From positions 806,001-870,000 of the forward strand of contig NZ_JARULC010000001.1 in NCBI RefSeq assembly GCF_029688625.1: 64,000 nucleotides of DNA. The letters run 5' to 3'. Of the stretch, positions 27,038 through 36,185 are shown one piece after another (the first letter of the stretch is position 1; every line of letters starts with the position of its first letter). The notes below the pieces were generated by a model. The model had not been told where the DNA came from and made no database searches. It saw only the letters and a list, made by a program, of their open reading frames with translations. Origin of the DNA: Qipengyuania marincola (GTDB lineage Bacteria > Pseudomonadota > Alphaproteobacteria > Sphingomonadales > Sphingomonadaceae). The translations under genes were made by a program, and so were the position numbers.

Positions 27038-28348
27038 TCAGTCGCCGCGCGCCGCGATCATGCTGGCGACATCGACGAATTTTTCGCGCGGCGCCCCGTC
27101 ACGGGCGGCAGCCTCTTCGGCTTCCTCAATCTTCTGCCAGTCGCGAAAGGTGACCACATCGAGCCCACGGGTTTCGACCAGCGCATCAAATCCCTCGCGG
27201 CCCTGCTTGCGCGTGCCGGACCCGATGTCCTCCTCGACAAGGTCGACAATCGAAAAGCCGTCGGGCCGGTTCGTGCCGATCGTGCCGGTCGGCCCACGGC
27301 GGGCCCAGCCGACGCAGTAAAGGCCGGGCAGGATCCGTCCCTGATCGTTGGCGAACCGACCGGCGCGTTCATCGAAGGGCACGCCGGCGAGCGGCGAGCT
27401 GCGATAGCCGATGCATGTCACCACCAGATCGGCAGGTATGGAATAGGTCTCTCCGGTCCCGACGGCGCGACCCGCCTCCACCCGTGTGCGCTCGACCTCG
27501 AGTGCAGTCACCTTTCCATCGATGCCCTCGAACCCGACCGGGCTGGCGAAAAAATCGAATTCGATCGTAACCGGGGTCTCGCCATGGATGCTTGGCGGAA
27601 TATTCGCGAAGTCGCGCAGCAGCGTGACAGATTTGCGCAGGCCCGGTTCAAGCAGGGCATCGTCTGCGACCGGCGGCAGGTCTCCCGGCTCCACCATCGG
27701 GCTGGCGCGTTCGAGATGCAGCAATTCGCCCAGTTCCTTGGGCGTCATCATGATCTGGTGCGGCCCGCGCCGCCCTACGATGGTAATGGTCTCGACTTTC
27801 GAGGCGTCGAGCGCGTCGAGCGCGTGGGTGACGATATCGGCTCCTTCGAACTCGGATCGCGTCTTCGACAGGATGCGTGCGACATCGAGCGCCACATTGC
27901 CCATGCCGATCACTACGACGTCTCGTCCGGAGAGGTCGGGATCGAGCCCGGCGAATTGCGGATGGCCATTGTACCAGCCGACGAAGGCGGCGCTGCCGAA
28001 GATATTCGCGAGTTCCTCGCCCGGCAAGCCAAGCCGCCGGTCGTTCGGAGCTCCGGTGGCGAGGATAACGGCATCGTAAAGCTGCTGGAGCTCCCCTACC
28101 GACACGTCAGTCCCGATCGCTACATTGCCGACGAAGCGCACATTGTCGGATAGCGCGGTCTTCTCATAGCGGCGGGACACGCCCTTGATCGACTGGTGGT
28201 CCGGCGCGACGCCTGTGCGGATCAAGCCGTATGGAACCGGCATCCTGTCGAAGACATCCACGCGGACATCCTCGCCCCATTTCTTCGCCGCGGCTTCGGC
28301 TGTGTAATACCCGGCAGGCCCCGAACCCACGATCGCGATGTGCCGCAT
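27038..28348 (-). CDS. ferredoxin--NADP+ reductase, adrenodoxin-reductase type (FprA-like)
   Basis: 436 residues from ATG 28348, with a GAGGGGACC site; the frame is open 77 codons further upstream but without support. FAD-binding GSGPAGYYTAEAAAKK near residue 7, VDVFDRMPVPYGLIRTGVAPDH near 32, NADP-binding GMGNVALDVARILSKT near 150 and GWARRGPTGTIGTNRPDG near 345 define the FprA/adrenodoxin reductase family. It moves electrons between NADPH and ferredoxin-type partners. The gene heads the minus-strand block; phaC follows after 91 bases. The upstream 190-base gap is shared with the divergent GGDEF/EAL gene. Confidence 0.9.
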   Translation of the reverse strand: MRHIAIVGSGPAGYYTAEAAAKKWGEDVRVDVFDRMPVPYGLIRTGVAPDHQSIKGVSRRYEKTALSDNVRFVGNVAIGTDVSVGELQQLYDAVILATGAPNDRRLGLPGEELANIFGSAAFVGWYNGHPQFAGLDPDLSGRDVVVIGMGNVALDVARILSKTRSEFEGADIVTHALDALDASKVETITIVGRRGPHQIMMTPKELGELLHLERASPMVEPGDLPPVADDALLEPGLRKSVTLLRDFANIPPSIHGETPVTIEFDFFASPVGFEGIDGKVTALEVERTRVEAGRAVGTGETYSIPADLVVTCIGYRSSPLAGVPFDERAGRFANDQGRILPGLYCVGWARRGPTGTIGTNRPDGFSIVDLVEEDIGSGTRKQGREGFDALVETRGLDVVTFRDWQKIEEAEEAAARDGAPREKFVDVASMIAARGD

Positions 28349-28539
28349 ACCGGTCCCCTCTTGCGCAAACGCGAAGCCTATCCTGCACGCAGTTGAAGAT
28401 GCTGGCAAGCATGCGCGGCAGCCCGATTGTCCTTGCATTGCATGGTTATGCGTTTGGAAAGGTTTGGCCGCTAAGCCGATGCGATTGACGGGTCGCGCGC
28501 CCAAGGAGGCGCAACTGACACGAATGCAAGAGGTAGACG

Positions 28540-30750
28540 ATGGCTGGCTTTTTCTCGCGGTCTGCGCGGGCAAAAACACAACAGGACGACGAGGCGGAGG
28601 CAGGGGTTCTCCATCCCATCAGTGCTGCCGATCTGCAGCGCCGGGTCGAACTCCTCGACAGCTTCGAGAATGCCGGGCTCGGCTGGTTCTGGGCGTCCGA
28701 TGCGCAGGGGCGACTGATCTACCTTTCCGAAAACGCGGCGGAAAAGCTCGGCCTCGATACGGCAGATCTGATGGGCACGCACCTCACCGATCTGTTCGAA
28801 CCAGAAGTCGATCAGAGCCTCGAAAAGCAGAGCCAGCGCCCGCTGCCCTTCCTGCTGGGCGCGCGCAATTCGATCTCGCAACTCGCGGTTAAGGTCGCCG
28901 GTGGCAAGACGGAGCATTTCTGGGAAATCGCTGGCAAGCCGCAATTCGACCAGAACCAGGATTTCGTGGGCTATCGTGGTAGCGCGAAAGACATTACCTC
29001 GACCTTCCAGAGTGCGAAGGATGCCGAGCGCCTGTCGCAGTATGACTCGCTGACCGGCCTTGCCAACCGCCATCGCATGACGAAGCGGTTGACCTCCACC
29101 CTGACAGCCTTCCGCAATTCCAAGCGCAGCTGCGCCCTGATGATGCTCGATCTCGACCGCTTCAAGCAGGTCAACGACACGCTCGGCCACCCGGCCGGCG
29201 ACGAGCTGTTGCAACAGGTCGCCGCGCGTATCGAAAAGGTCATCGACGGGCGCGGCGAGATTGGGCGTCTGGGTGGCGACGAATTCCAGATCATCCTCCA
29301 TGACATGGATGATCGTGGCGACTTGGGCGAGCTGGGCCAGAGATTGATCCAGATGATCTCGCAGCCCTATCAGATCAGCGGTTCGCGCGCTGTCATCGGC
29401 ACCTCCGTCGGCATCGCCGTATCGCCCTATGACGGGGTCGAGTGCGACGAGCTGGTCAAGGCGGCCGACCTTGCCCTTTATGCCGCAAAGGGCGGCGGGC
29501 GCGGTCAGTACCGCTTCTATCACATCGACTTTACCGACGGGGCCAAGCATCGCCGGCAGGTCGAGGAAGACCTGCGCGATGCCTTGGCGAGCGACGAGCT
29601 GGAGATGTATTTCCAGCCGATCGTCGACTGCAAGACTCACAAGCTCAAGTGCCTCGAAGCGCTGATGCGATGGGAGCACCCGGAAAGGGGCTTTATCGCG
29701 CCCTCCATCTTCATTCCGGTCGCCGAGGATATCGGCCTGATCAAGGAGCTGGGCGAATGGGCGCTGCGCCGCACCTGTTTCCAGGCCAAGGAATGGCCGG
29801 TCGAGCTGCGCGTCGCGGTTAACGTTTCGGCGGTCCAGTTCGCTCGCGACGATTTTCCCGATCTGGTCAAATCGATCCTTATGGAGACGCAGCTCGATCC
29901 CCACCGGCTTGAGCTCGAGATCACCGAAAGCGTGTTCCTCGGCGATCCAGAGCGCACGCAGGAAAAATTCGAGGAGCTCAAGCGCCTGGGCGTCCGCCTG
30001 GCGCTGGACGATTTCGGAACGGGCTACAGCTCGCTGAGCTATCTCCAGCACGCTCCGTTCGACAAGATCAAAATCGACCAGAGCTTCGTTCGCGGTGCGA
30101 CGGAAAAGGATAACAACAATCCCGCCATCATGAGTGCGATCGTCAGTCTGGCGGAATCGCTGCACATGGAAACCGTGGCCGAGGGCGTGGAGACCAAGGA
30201 CGAGCTGAATCTGGTGATCGAACGTGGCGCAAGTCATGTTCAGGGTTTCATCTTCTCGAAGGCTATCCCTCACGCAGAAGTGCTGGAGCGCCTTGAGAAG
30301 GGCGAACTGGTGTACGAGCCGCGTGGTCCGGAAAAATACCGGTCGGAGCGCAAGTCGGTCTATCGCAAGATCAAGCTCATCCACGACAATCACGTATACG
30401 ATGTGACCTTGCGCAATCTGTCCAAGACGGGTGCAATGATCGAGGGTCTGCTCGATGTGCCGATCGACACCAATGTCGTGCTCAATCTGGGCGGCGGGCA
30501 ATTGGCAGTCGCGACCGTCCGCCGGTCGGAGGGGGCCACGCAGGGCGTCGAATTCGAACTGCCGCTTATCAGCGATGGTGCCGACGGGCTGTGTACGCGC
30601 CACCGCGTGTCGCCTTACCAGATCGAAGCTGCCGGCAAGCCGCTGGCGAGCCTGCCCGAAGACCCTTACGAGCTGCTCAAGCTCGAGGTCGCAGGCAACC
30701 TCAAGGGCCGCGCCTTCATGGAAGTCGGGACGCACAAGTCGCGCGGCTGA
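28540..30750 (+). CDS. PAS-GGDEF-EAL-PilZ protein (bifunctional c-di-GMP enzyme, intact EAL)
   Basis: 736 residues. Order: PAS-like sensor (about 35-155), GGDEF domain with intact GGDEF at 245-249, EAL domain with EAL at 373-375, PilZ domain (about 600-700). The GGDEF lacks the RxxD inhibitory site (DGRG at that position). The EAL domain keeps all key residues: Asn429, Glu460 and Glu463 (EITES), Asp490-Asp491 (LDDFGTG), Lys511, Asp513 and EGVET at 548-552. So it could both make and degrade cyclic di-GMP. PilZ has NLSKTG but its arginine motif reads KSVYR instead of RxxxR. No membrane segment is seen, so it is cytoplasmic. A tandem paralogue follows 103 bases later. Confidence 0.92.
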   Translation: MAGFFSRSARAKTQQDDEAEAGVLHPISAADLQRRVELLDSFENAGLGWFWASDAQGRLIYLSENAAEKLGLDTADLMGTHLTDLFEPEVDQSLEKQSQRPLPFLLGARNSISQLAVKVAGGKTEHFWEIAGKPQFDQNQDFVGYRGSAKDITSTFQSAKDAERLSQYDSLTGLANRHRMTKRLTSTLTAFRNSKRSCALMMLDLDRFKQVNDTLGHPAGDELLQQVAARIEKVIDGRGEIGRLGGDEFQIILHDMDDRGDLGELGQRLIQMISQPYQISGSRAVIGTSVGIAVSPYDGVECDELVKAADLALYAAKGGGRGQYRFYHIDFTDGAKHRRQVEEDLRDALASDELEMYFQPIVDCKTHKLKCLEALMRWEHPERGFIAPSIFIPVAEDIGLIKELGEWALRRTCFQAKEWPVELRVAVNVSAVQFARDDFPDLVKSILMETQLDPHRLELEITESVFLGDPERTQEKFEELKRLGVRLALDDFGTGYSSLSYLQHAPFDKIKIDQSFVRGATEKDNNNPAIMSAIVSLAESLHMETVAEGVETKDELNLVIERGASHVQGFIFSKAIPHAEVLERLEKGELVYEPRGPEKYRSERKSVYRKIKLIHDNHVYDVTLRNLSKTGAMIEGLLDVPIDTNVVLNLGGGQLAVATVRRSEGATQGVEFELPLISDGADGLCTRHRVSPYQIEAAGKPLASLPEDPYELLKLEVAGNLKGRAFMEVGTHKSRG

Positions 30751-30754
30751 ACAA

Positions 30755-30781
30755 GCCGATGCTGCGGCTGTCGGCATCGGC
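30755..30781 (+). repeat. inverted repeat between the two c-di-GMP genes
   Basis: GCCGATGC and GCATCGGC pair across 11 bases, starting five bases after the first gene's stop. No T-run follows. It may be a weak terminator or a stabilising hairpin that lets the second gene be expressed separately. Confidence 0.4.
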
Positions 30782-30853
30782 ACATTAGGCAAATAATAAC
30801 CACTATCGGCTATCGCCTATTCATAACGACGTGTCCGACGAGGGTGAGTGGAT

Positions 30854-33046
30854 ATGGGGGCGATGCCCTTTTCCGATCTGTTCAAGGCCAAGAAGGCGCC
30901 GCACAGCCGCGCCGGGGCCTCTCCCGACGGCATCGATGTCGCGGAAAAAGTTGCTATTGTCGAGGATATCGAACTCAGCGGTGCATTCGGTTTCTGGAAT
31001 ACCGACAGCGCAGGCAACCTTGCCTATCTCAGCGGCTGGATCGTCGATGCGATAGGCGAGCAATTCGCTGATCTGGCGCTGCAGCCGCTGCAGCACGTTT
31101 TCATGCCGGTGGATGGCGAAACGGACGGCAGGTCGCTCGGCCTGAAGCTTGGCACGCGCAAAAGCTTCTCCGGTCTCGCGGTGCAGAATGAACGGAGCGA
31201 AAACCGCCTTGTCCTGCGGCTCAGCGGGCGTCCACTCTACGACAAGTCGGGTGCCTTTCAGGGCTTTCGCGGCACAGCGATCGACGTCACCGAAGAGTTT
31301 CTCGCAGAGGAGGAGGCCAGTCGCCTCGCCAAATACGATTCCCTCACGGGCCTCGCCAATCGCCACAGGATGGAGCAACGGATCAATTCGACGCTGCATG
31401 CCTTCAGGAGCGCCGAGCGCGCAGCAGCGCTGCTCATGCTCGACCTCGACAAGTTCAAACAGGTCAACGACACGCTCGGGCATGCCGCAGGCGACCAGTT
31501 GCTGCAGCAGGTGGCAGACCGGCTGCGCGGCGCGGTGGCCGGACGCGGCGAGATCGGGCGCCTGGGCGGTGACGAGTTCCAGATCCTTATTCCCGATATC
31601 GACGATCGCGGCGAGTTGGGCGAGATTGCCAAGCGCATCATCCAGATCCTGTCGCAGCCCTATTCCGTCGAAGAGGGACGATGCGTCATCGGCTGTTCGT
31701 TGGGGATCGCAGTCGCGCCCTATGACGGGGTCGAACGCGAGGAACTGACCCGCGCCGCGGACCTGGCGCTTTATGCCTCGAAGAACGGCGGGCGGGGCCA
31801 GTTCCGCTTCTATGCCGGCGATCTCGAGCACGAAGCCAATTTGCGCAAACGCATGGAAGACGATCTGGCCGAGGCGATCGAAGCCGGGCATTTCACGCTC
31901 GAATATCAACCGGTCGTGTCGCTTGCCGACGATCGCGTTGTCGCGCTGGAAGCGCAATATTGCTGGGCGGACGAAGACCGGGGCCGGGTGGAGCCTGACA
32001 CCTTCCTTCCGGTCGCCGAAGGCAGCCGACTTATCGTGCCGATCGGCGAATGGGGCGTGCGCAAGGCGTGCGAAGACGCCGTGCAATGGCCCGACGCGCT
32101 GGTGGTCTCACTGCAAGTTTCGCCGGTCCAGTTCGAGGCAAGCGGCTTCGTCGACATGGTCGAGGATGCGCTGGAGAAAACCGGCCTCGATCCTGCACGC
32201 CTCGAATTGCGCTTGCCCGAATCCGTCCTGCTGGGCGACGGCTCGAAGGTCGACACGGCGCTGTCGCGTCTCTTCAAGCTTGGTGTGCGGCTCACCCTCG
32301 ACCAGTTCGGTACGGGCCTCTCCTCGCTCAGCTATCTGCGGCGCGCGCCGCTCAATGCGCTGCGTATCGGCGAGAATTTCTTCGAACCGATCATGGGCAA
32401 CGACCTCGGCGATATCGAACTCGTCCGGGCGGTTGTCGCGCTTGCAGGGGCGATGGGAATGCAGACGATCGCATCGGGGGTCCATGCGATGCCCTTGCGC
32501 GAGGAGCTCAAGCGACTCGGCGTCGATCAGGTCTGTGGCTTCGTCTATTCGGAAGCGCTCACCGCCGAACAGGTGTCCGAGGAAATCGCCGATGGCGAGT
32601 GGAGCATCGCGCCAAGCGATGCGGGCACGCAACGTGCGACGCGCCGTACCGTCTTCCGCAAGATCGGACTGATCCACGAAGACCATTATTATGACGTGAC
32701 TCTGCGCAATCTGTCGCGCTCGGGCGCGATGATCCAGGGTCTGGAAGATGTGCCGGCAGGCACGATGTTCGTCCTCGATTTCGGGCAGGGACAGCTCGCG
32801 GTCTGCACAGTGAAGCGTTCGATGGACGACACCCAAGGCGTGGAATTCGAGCAGGAACTGGTCGATGATGGGGCGGGCGGCCTGTGCACGCGCCATCGCG
32901 TGAGCCCATACGAACTTGCAACGGCCGGCGCGCCGCTTCAGGCGCTGCCCCCGGGCAAATATGCGTTAGCAACCGGCGCGGGCGCCGGATCGACCTTCCC
33001 GCAATTCAAGCTTTCATCCAACGCGCCCACGCAACAGGCTGCGTGA
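30854..33046 (+). CDS. PAS-GGDEF-(degenerate EAL)-PilZ protein, tandem paralogue
   Basis: 730 residues from ATG 30854; GTG 30848 and ATG 30863 are alternatives. Same domain order and strong similarity to the preceding gene. The GGDEF motif is intact (238-242, no RxxD site). The EAL domain has lost its catalytic set: EAL is EAQ (366-368), the conserved Asn is Gln421, the EITE segment is RLPE (453-456), LDDFG is LDQFG (Asp to Gln484), Lys-x-Asp is Arg504/Gly506, and EGVET is SGVHA. The PilZ part keeps RTVFR (RxxxR) and NLSRSG. It is predicted to be a diguanylate cyclase with a non-catalytic, possibly ligand-binding EAL domain. It ends with a short low-complexity tail. Confidence 0.9.
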   Translation: MGAMPFSDLFKAKKAPHSRAGASPDGIDVAEKVAIVEDIELSGAFGFWNTDSAGNLAYLSGWIVDAIGEQFADLALQPLQHVFMPVDGETDGRSLGLKLGTRKSFSGLAVQNERSENRLVLRLSGRPLYDKSGAFQGFRGTAIDVTEEFLAEEEASRLAKYDSLTGLANRHRMEQRINSTLHAFRSAERAAALLMLDLDKFKQVNDTLGHAAGDQLLQQVADRLRGAVAGRGEIGRLGGDEFQILIPDIDDRGELGEIAKRIIQILSQPYSVEEGRCVIGCSLGIAVAPYDGVEREELTRAADLALYASKNGGRGQFRFYAGDLEHEANLRKRMEDDLAEAIEAGHFTLEYQPVVSLADDRVVALEAQYCWADEDRGRVEPDTFLPVAEGSRLIVPIGEWGVRKACEDAVQWPDALVVSLQVSPVQFEASGFVDMVEDALEKTGLDPARLELRLPESVLLGDGSKVDTALSRLFKLGVRLTLDQFGTGLSSLSYLRRAPLNALRIGENFFEPIMGNDLGDIELVRAVVALAGAMGMQTIASGVHAMPLREELKRLGVDQVCGFVYSEALTAEQVSEEIADGEWSIAPSDAGTQRATRRTVFRKIGLIHEDHYYDVTLRNLSRSGAMIQGLEDVPAGTMFVLDFGQGQLAVCTVKRSMDDTQGVEFEQELVDDGAGGLCTRHRVSPYELATAGAPLQALPPGKYALATGAGAGSTFPQFKLSSNAPTQQAA

Positions 33047-33102
33047 TCGGCGGGATCGATCGTCGTGATCGTTTGAAAGCCGCTCGATAAATCGATTTCC
33101 CT

Positions 33103-33128
33103 GTAACGAAGCGGTCATCCCTCGCGAA
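33103..33128 (+). promoter_or_regulatory. ECF sigma-type promoter upstream of the DM13 gene
   Basis: GTAACG (33103-33108), exactly 16 bases, then CGAA (33125-33128). This resembles the GTAACC-N16-CGAA consensus described for Caulobacter ECF sigma factor SigF (heavy-metal/oxidative stress). Transcription would start about 30 bases before the DM13 start codon. Confidence 0.45.
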
Positions 33129-33148
33129 TGTCACGGTACCAGACATTC
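33126..33148 (+). promoter_or_regulatory. dyad symmetry GAATGTC-N9-GACATTC upstream of the DM13 gene
   Basis: A perfect seven-base inverted repeat with the palindrome GGTACC inside the spacer. It overlaps the proposed -10 element and the start of the message. It could be an operator or a leader hairpin ending 16 bases before ATG 33165. Confidence 0.45.
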
Positions 33149-33164
33149 ACGAAAGGATATTGAG

Positions 33165-33623
33165 ATGACCCGAACCTTCCGCCAATTCTCCGCTCCGCTG
33201 TTTCTCAGCCTCGCTTCGACCTTTGCTGTCGTCGGAACGGGCGTTACGGTGCTGACTCCGCATCCCGCCATTGCTGCCGAGGTAAAGTCGAGCGGCCAGT
33301 TCCGCGGAGCCGACCGGGCCCACCAGGTCTCTGGTACGGCAGAAATCGTCCCGCTCAAGGGCGGCGGCTTCGGCCTCAAGCTGCATCGCGATTTTCGCAG
33401 CACTGGTGCACCTGATCTGCGCGTCTGGCTGAGCGAAGCGCCAGGCCCGCGCAACGGGGCCGCGGTACGCAAGGCGCGCCACATAGATCTCGATGGCCTC
33501 AAGAGCACCAGCGGCGAACAGATCTACCGCATTCCGGCCGGTACCGACTTGTCGAAGATCCGCTCCGCCGTGATCTGGTGTCGCGCGTTCGGTGTGTTCT
33601 TCGGCGCGGCGAACCTCGGTTGA
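33165..33623 (+). CDS. DM13 domain-containing exported protein
   Basis: 152 residues. A signal peptide (about residues 1-38, ending HPAIA-AE) is followed by one DM13 domain: SGQFRGADRAHQVSGTAEI near residue 43, PDLRVWLSEAP near 84, and the Cys-containing VIWCRAFGVFFGAANL at the C-terminus. DM13 is proposed to have a cytochrome-like redox role in animals and bacteria, with one conserved Cys; bacterial functions are not established. AAGGAT site before ATG 33165. The gene seems to be a single-gene unit with an ECF-type promoter and a dyad in front. Confidence 0.87.
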   Translation: MTRTFRQFSAPLFLSLASTFAVVGTGVTVLTPHPAIAAEVKSSGQFRGADRAHQVSGTAEIVPLKGGGFGLKLHRDFRSTGAPDLRVWLSEAPGPRNGAAVRKARHIDLDGLKSTSGEQIYRIPAGTDLSKIRSAVIWCRAFGVFFGAANLG

Positions 33624-33691
33624 GCCAAAAAGCGCTCTCCGACACGCATAGCTGCTGACAGGGTCATCGTTCGTCGCTAATTGCGCGGGCG

Positions 33692-35509
33692 ATGACCGAC
33701 CTTTCCAAGATCCGCAATTTTTCGATTATCGCCCATATCGACCATGGCAAGTCGACGCTGGCAGACCGGCTGATCCAGTTCACCGGTGGGCTGACCGACC
33801 GCGAGATGTCCGAGCAAGTCCTTGATAACATGGACATCGAGAAGGAGCGCGGGATCACCATCAAGGCGCAGACCGTGCGCCTGAACTACACCGCCAAGGA
33901 TGGCGAGACCTATGAGCTGAACCTCATGGACACGCCCGGCCATGTCGACTTCGCCTACGAGGTCAGCCGCTCCCTCGCCGCCTGCGAAGGCGCGCTGCTG
34001 GTGGTGGACGCCGCGCAAGGCGTCGAAGCCCAGACCCTCGCCAATGTCTACCAGTCGATCGAGCACGACCACGAGATCGTCCCCGTCATCAACAAGATCG
34101 ACCTGCCCGCGGCCGAGCCCGACAAGGTCAAGGCAGAGATCGAGGACATCATCGGCCTCGACGCCTCCGACGCGGTTCTCACCTCCGCCAAGTCCGGCAT
34201 CGGGATCGAGGACACGCTGGAGGCGCTCGTCGCCCGCATTCCCGCCCCCACGGGCGACCGCGATGCCCCGCTCAAGGCCATGCTCGTCGACTCATGGTAC
34301 GACCCCTATCTCGGCGTCGTCATCCTCGTGCGCGTGATGGACGGGGTCATCAAGAAGGGCCTGCAGGTCAAATTCATGCAGGGCGGCACCGAGCACCTGA
34401 TCGACCGCGTCGGCTGCTTCACTCCCAAGCGCACCGACCTGCCCGAGCTCGGCCCGGGCGAAATCGGTTTCATCACCGCGCAGATCAAGGAAGTCGAACA
34501 GGCCCGCGTCGGCGACACCATCACCACGGTGAAGGGCGGGGCGCCCGAGGCCCTGAAAGGCTACAAGGAAGTCCAGCCCGTGGTCTTCTGCGGCCTCTTC
34601 CCCGTCGACGCCGCCGATTTCGAGAAGCTGCGCGAAAGCATCGGCAAGTTGCGCCTCAACGATGCCAGCTTCAGCTACGAGATGGAAAGCTCCGCCGCGC
34701 TGGGCTTCGGCTTCCGCGCCGGCTTCCTCGGCCTCCTGCACCTGGAAATCATCCAGGAACGCCTTTCCCGCGAATACGATCTCGACCTCATCACCACGGC
34801 CCCGTCCGTGGTCTACCGCGTCCACCTCGCCCACACGAAGAACGAGGACGCGAAGACGATCGAGATCCACAATCCCGCCGACTGGCCCGACGTCAACCGG
34901 ATCGAGACGGTGGAGGAACCGTGGATCAAGGCGGTGATCTACACGCCCGACGAATATCTCGGCGCGATCCTGAAACTGTGCCAGGACCGCCGCGGCATCC
35001 AGACCGACCTCACCTATGTCGGCGGCCGCGCACAGGTGAGCTACGAGCTGCCGCTGAACGAGGTGGTGTTCGACTTCTACGACCGCCTGAAATCGATCAG
35101 CCGCGGCTATGCCAGCTTCGATTACGAACAGATCGGCAGCCGCGAGGGCGACCTTGTGAAGATGAACATCCTCGTCAACAACGAGCCGGTCGACGCGCTA
35201 TCCCTGATCGTCCACCGCTCCGTTGCCGAGGAACGCGGCCGCGGCATGTGCGAGCGCCTGAAAGACCTCATCCCGCGCCACCTGTTCAAGATCCCGATCC
35301 AGGCCGCGATCGGCGGCAAGATCATCGCCCGCGAAACCATCGCTGCGCTCCGCAAGGACGTGACCGCCAAATGCTACGGCGGCGACATTACGCGCAAGAA
35401 AAAGCTGTTGGAAAAACAAAAGAAGGGCAAGGCGCGGATGCGCGAGTATGGCAATGTGAGCATTCCGCAGGAGGCGTTCATCGCTGCATTGCGGATGGGG
35501 GAGGAATGA
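33692..35509 (+). CDS. lepA: translation elongation factor 4 (LepA)
   Basis: 605 residues, the standard LepA length. GTPase motifs are AHIDHGKST near residue 13, the switch [17 protein letters not shown] near 47, [14 protein letters not shown] near 82 and NKIDLP near 132. The LepA-specific C-terminus ([44 protein letters not shown]) is intact. It acts on ribosomes, affecting elongation and 30S maturation. Codon use is extremely C-rich in its middle part. The gene marks the conserved left border of an A/T-richer insertion that begins within about 100 bases of its stop. Confidence 0.97.
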   Translation: MTDLSKIRNFSIIAHIDHGKSTLADRLIQFTGGLTDREMSEQVLDNMDIEKERGITIKAQTVRLNYTAKDGETYELNLMDTPGHVDFAYEVSRSLAACEGALLVVDAAQGVEAQTLANVYQSIEHDHEIVPVINKIDLPAAEPDKVKAEIEDIIGLDASDAVLTSAKSGIGIEDTLEALVARIPAPTGDRDAPLKAMLVDSWYDPYLGVVILVRVMDGVIKKGLQVKFMQGGTEHLIDRVGCFTPKRTDLPELGPGEIGFITAQIKEVEQARVGDTITTVKGGAPEALKGYKEVQPVVFCGLFPVDAADFEKLRESIGKLRLNDASFSYEMESSAALGFGFRAGFLGLLHLEIIQERLSREYDLDLITTAPSVVYRVHLAHTKNEDAKTIEIHNPADWPDVNRIETVEEPWIKAVIYTPDEYLGAILKLCQDRRGIQTDLTYVGGRAQVSYELPLNEVVFDFYDRLKSISRGYASFDYEQIGSREGDLVKMNILVNNEPVDALSLIVHRSVAEERGRGMCERLKDLIPRHLFKIPIQAAIGGKIIARETIAALRKDVTAKCYGGDITRKKKLLEKQKKGKARMREYGNVSIPQEAFIAALRMGEE

Positions 35510-35606
35510 AAGCCATGGTTGCTAGGGGTTTTGGTCGAATATGACTCTTCGGGATCGCCCTGACATAACCTGTATAAAGGGATTTCCTAAGACCTTTACT
35601 CGCAGC

Positions 35607-36185
35607 ATGGATGTATATTTTTCTGTGGATGTGGAGACCGACGGTCCCATCCCTGGACGTTTTTCCATGCTCTCATTTGCACTTGTCTATGCGGGCGCTT
35701 TTGACGGAAAGACGTTCTATGAGCCCCCTGAATACATCCATAACTTCTATTGTGAATTGCGGCCGATTTTTCAGGAGTTTGAGCCTGAGGCTTTGGAGGT
35801 CAATGGACTAGACCGAACAGCTTTGTTTGAGACCGGGCAAGACCCGAGAGTCGCCATGACATCTGCAGCAGGATGGATCGAAAATATTGTCGGCAAAGCT
35901 GAACCTATTTTCGTAGCTTATCCTCTGAGCTTCGACTGGACGTGGATGTATTGGTATTTCGTCCAGTTCTCTGAAATCGGATCGCCATTTGGCTTTTCTA
36001 AATGCTTCGATATCAAGACCGCAATGGCGTTGACGTTAGGGCGCACCGTGAAGAGCGTCGGCAAAGATCGAATTCCAAATGTGTTGAAATCTAAATCCCC
36101 CCATACTCACAATGCTCTAGATGATGCTATTTCCCAGGCGGAGTTATTCTCAAACATATTTCGCCTGGAGCGTCATAATGGCTGA
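35607..36185 (+). CDS. DEDDh 3'-5' exonuclease-like protein
   Basis: 192 residues from ATG 35607; an in-frame ATG at 35541 would add 22 residues that do not look coding. RNase T/DnaQ-type motifs are complete: Asp8 and Glu10 in VDVETDGPIPG (Exo I), Asp in FDW near residue 111 (Exo II), and HNALDDA near residue 170, matching His-x4-Asp (Exo III). It should remove nucleotides from 3' ends of DNA or RNA. Codons are A/T-rich (TTT, AAA, GAA, ATT common), unlike lepA before it. Its last eight bases overlap the nucleotidyltransferase gene, so the two probably act together. No named exonuclease was recognised. Confidence 0.78.
   Translation: MDVYFSVDVETDGPIPGRFSMLSFALVYAGAFDGKTFYEPPEYIHNFYCELRPIFQEFEPEALEVNGLDRTALFETGQDPRVAMTSAAGWIENIVGKAEPIFVAYPLSFDWTWMYWYFVQFSEIGSPFGFSKCFDIKTAMALTLGRTVKSVGKDRIPNVLKSKSPHTHNALDDAISQAELFSNIFRLERHNG

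Noticed and set aside
28471-30792. 773-codon open frame opposite the first GGDEF/EAL gene
   Set aside because: It is a shadow of a gene with intact GGDEF, EAL and PilZ motifs; no motif is recognisable in it.
33647-33691. Terminator between the DM13 gene and lepA
   Set aside because: No stable stem followed by T residues was found; lepA probably has its own promoter in the short gap.
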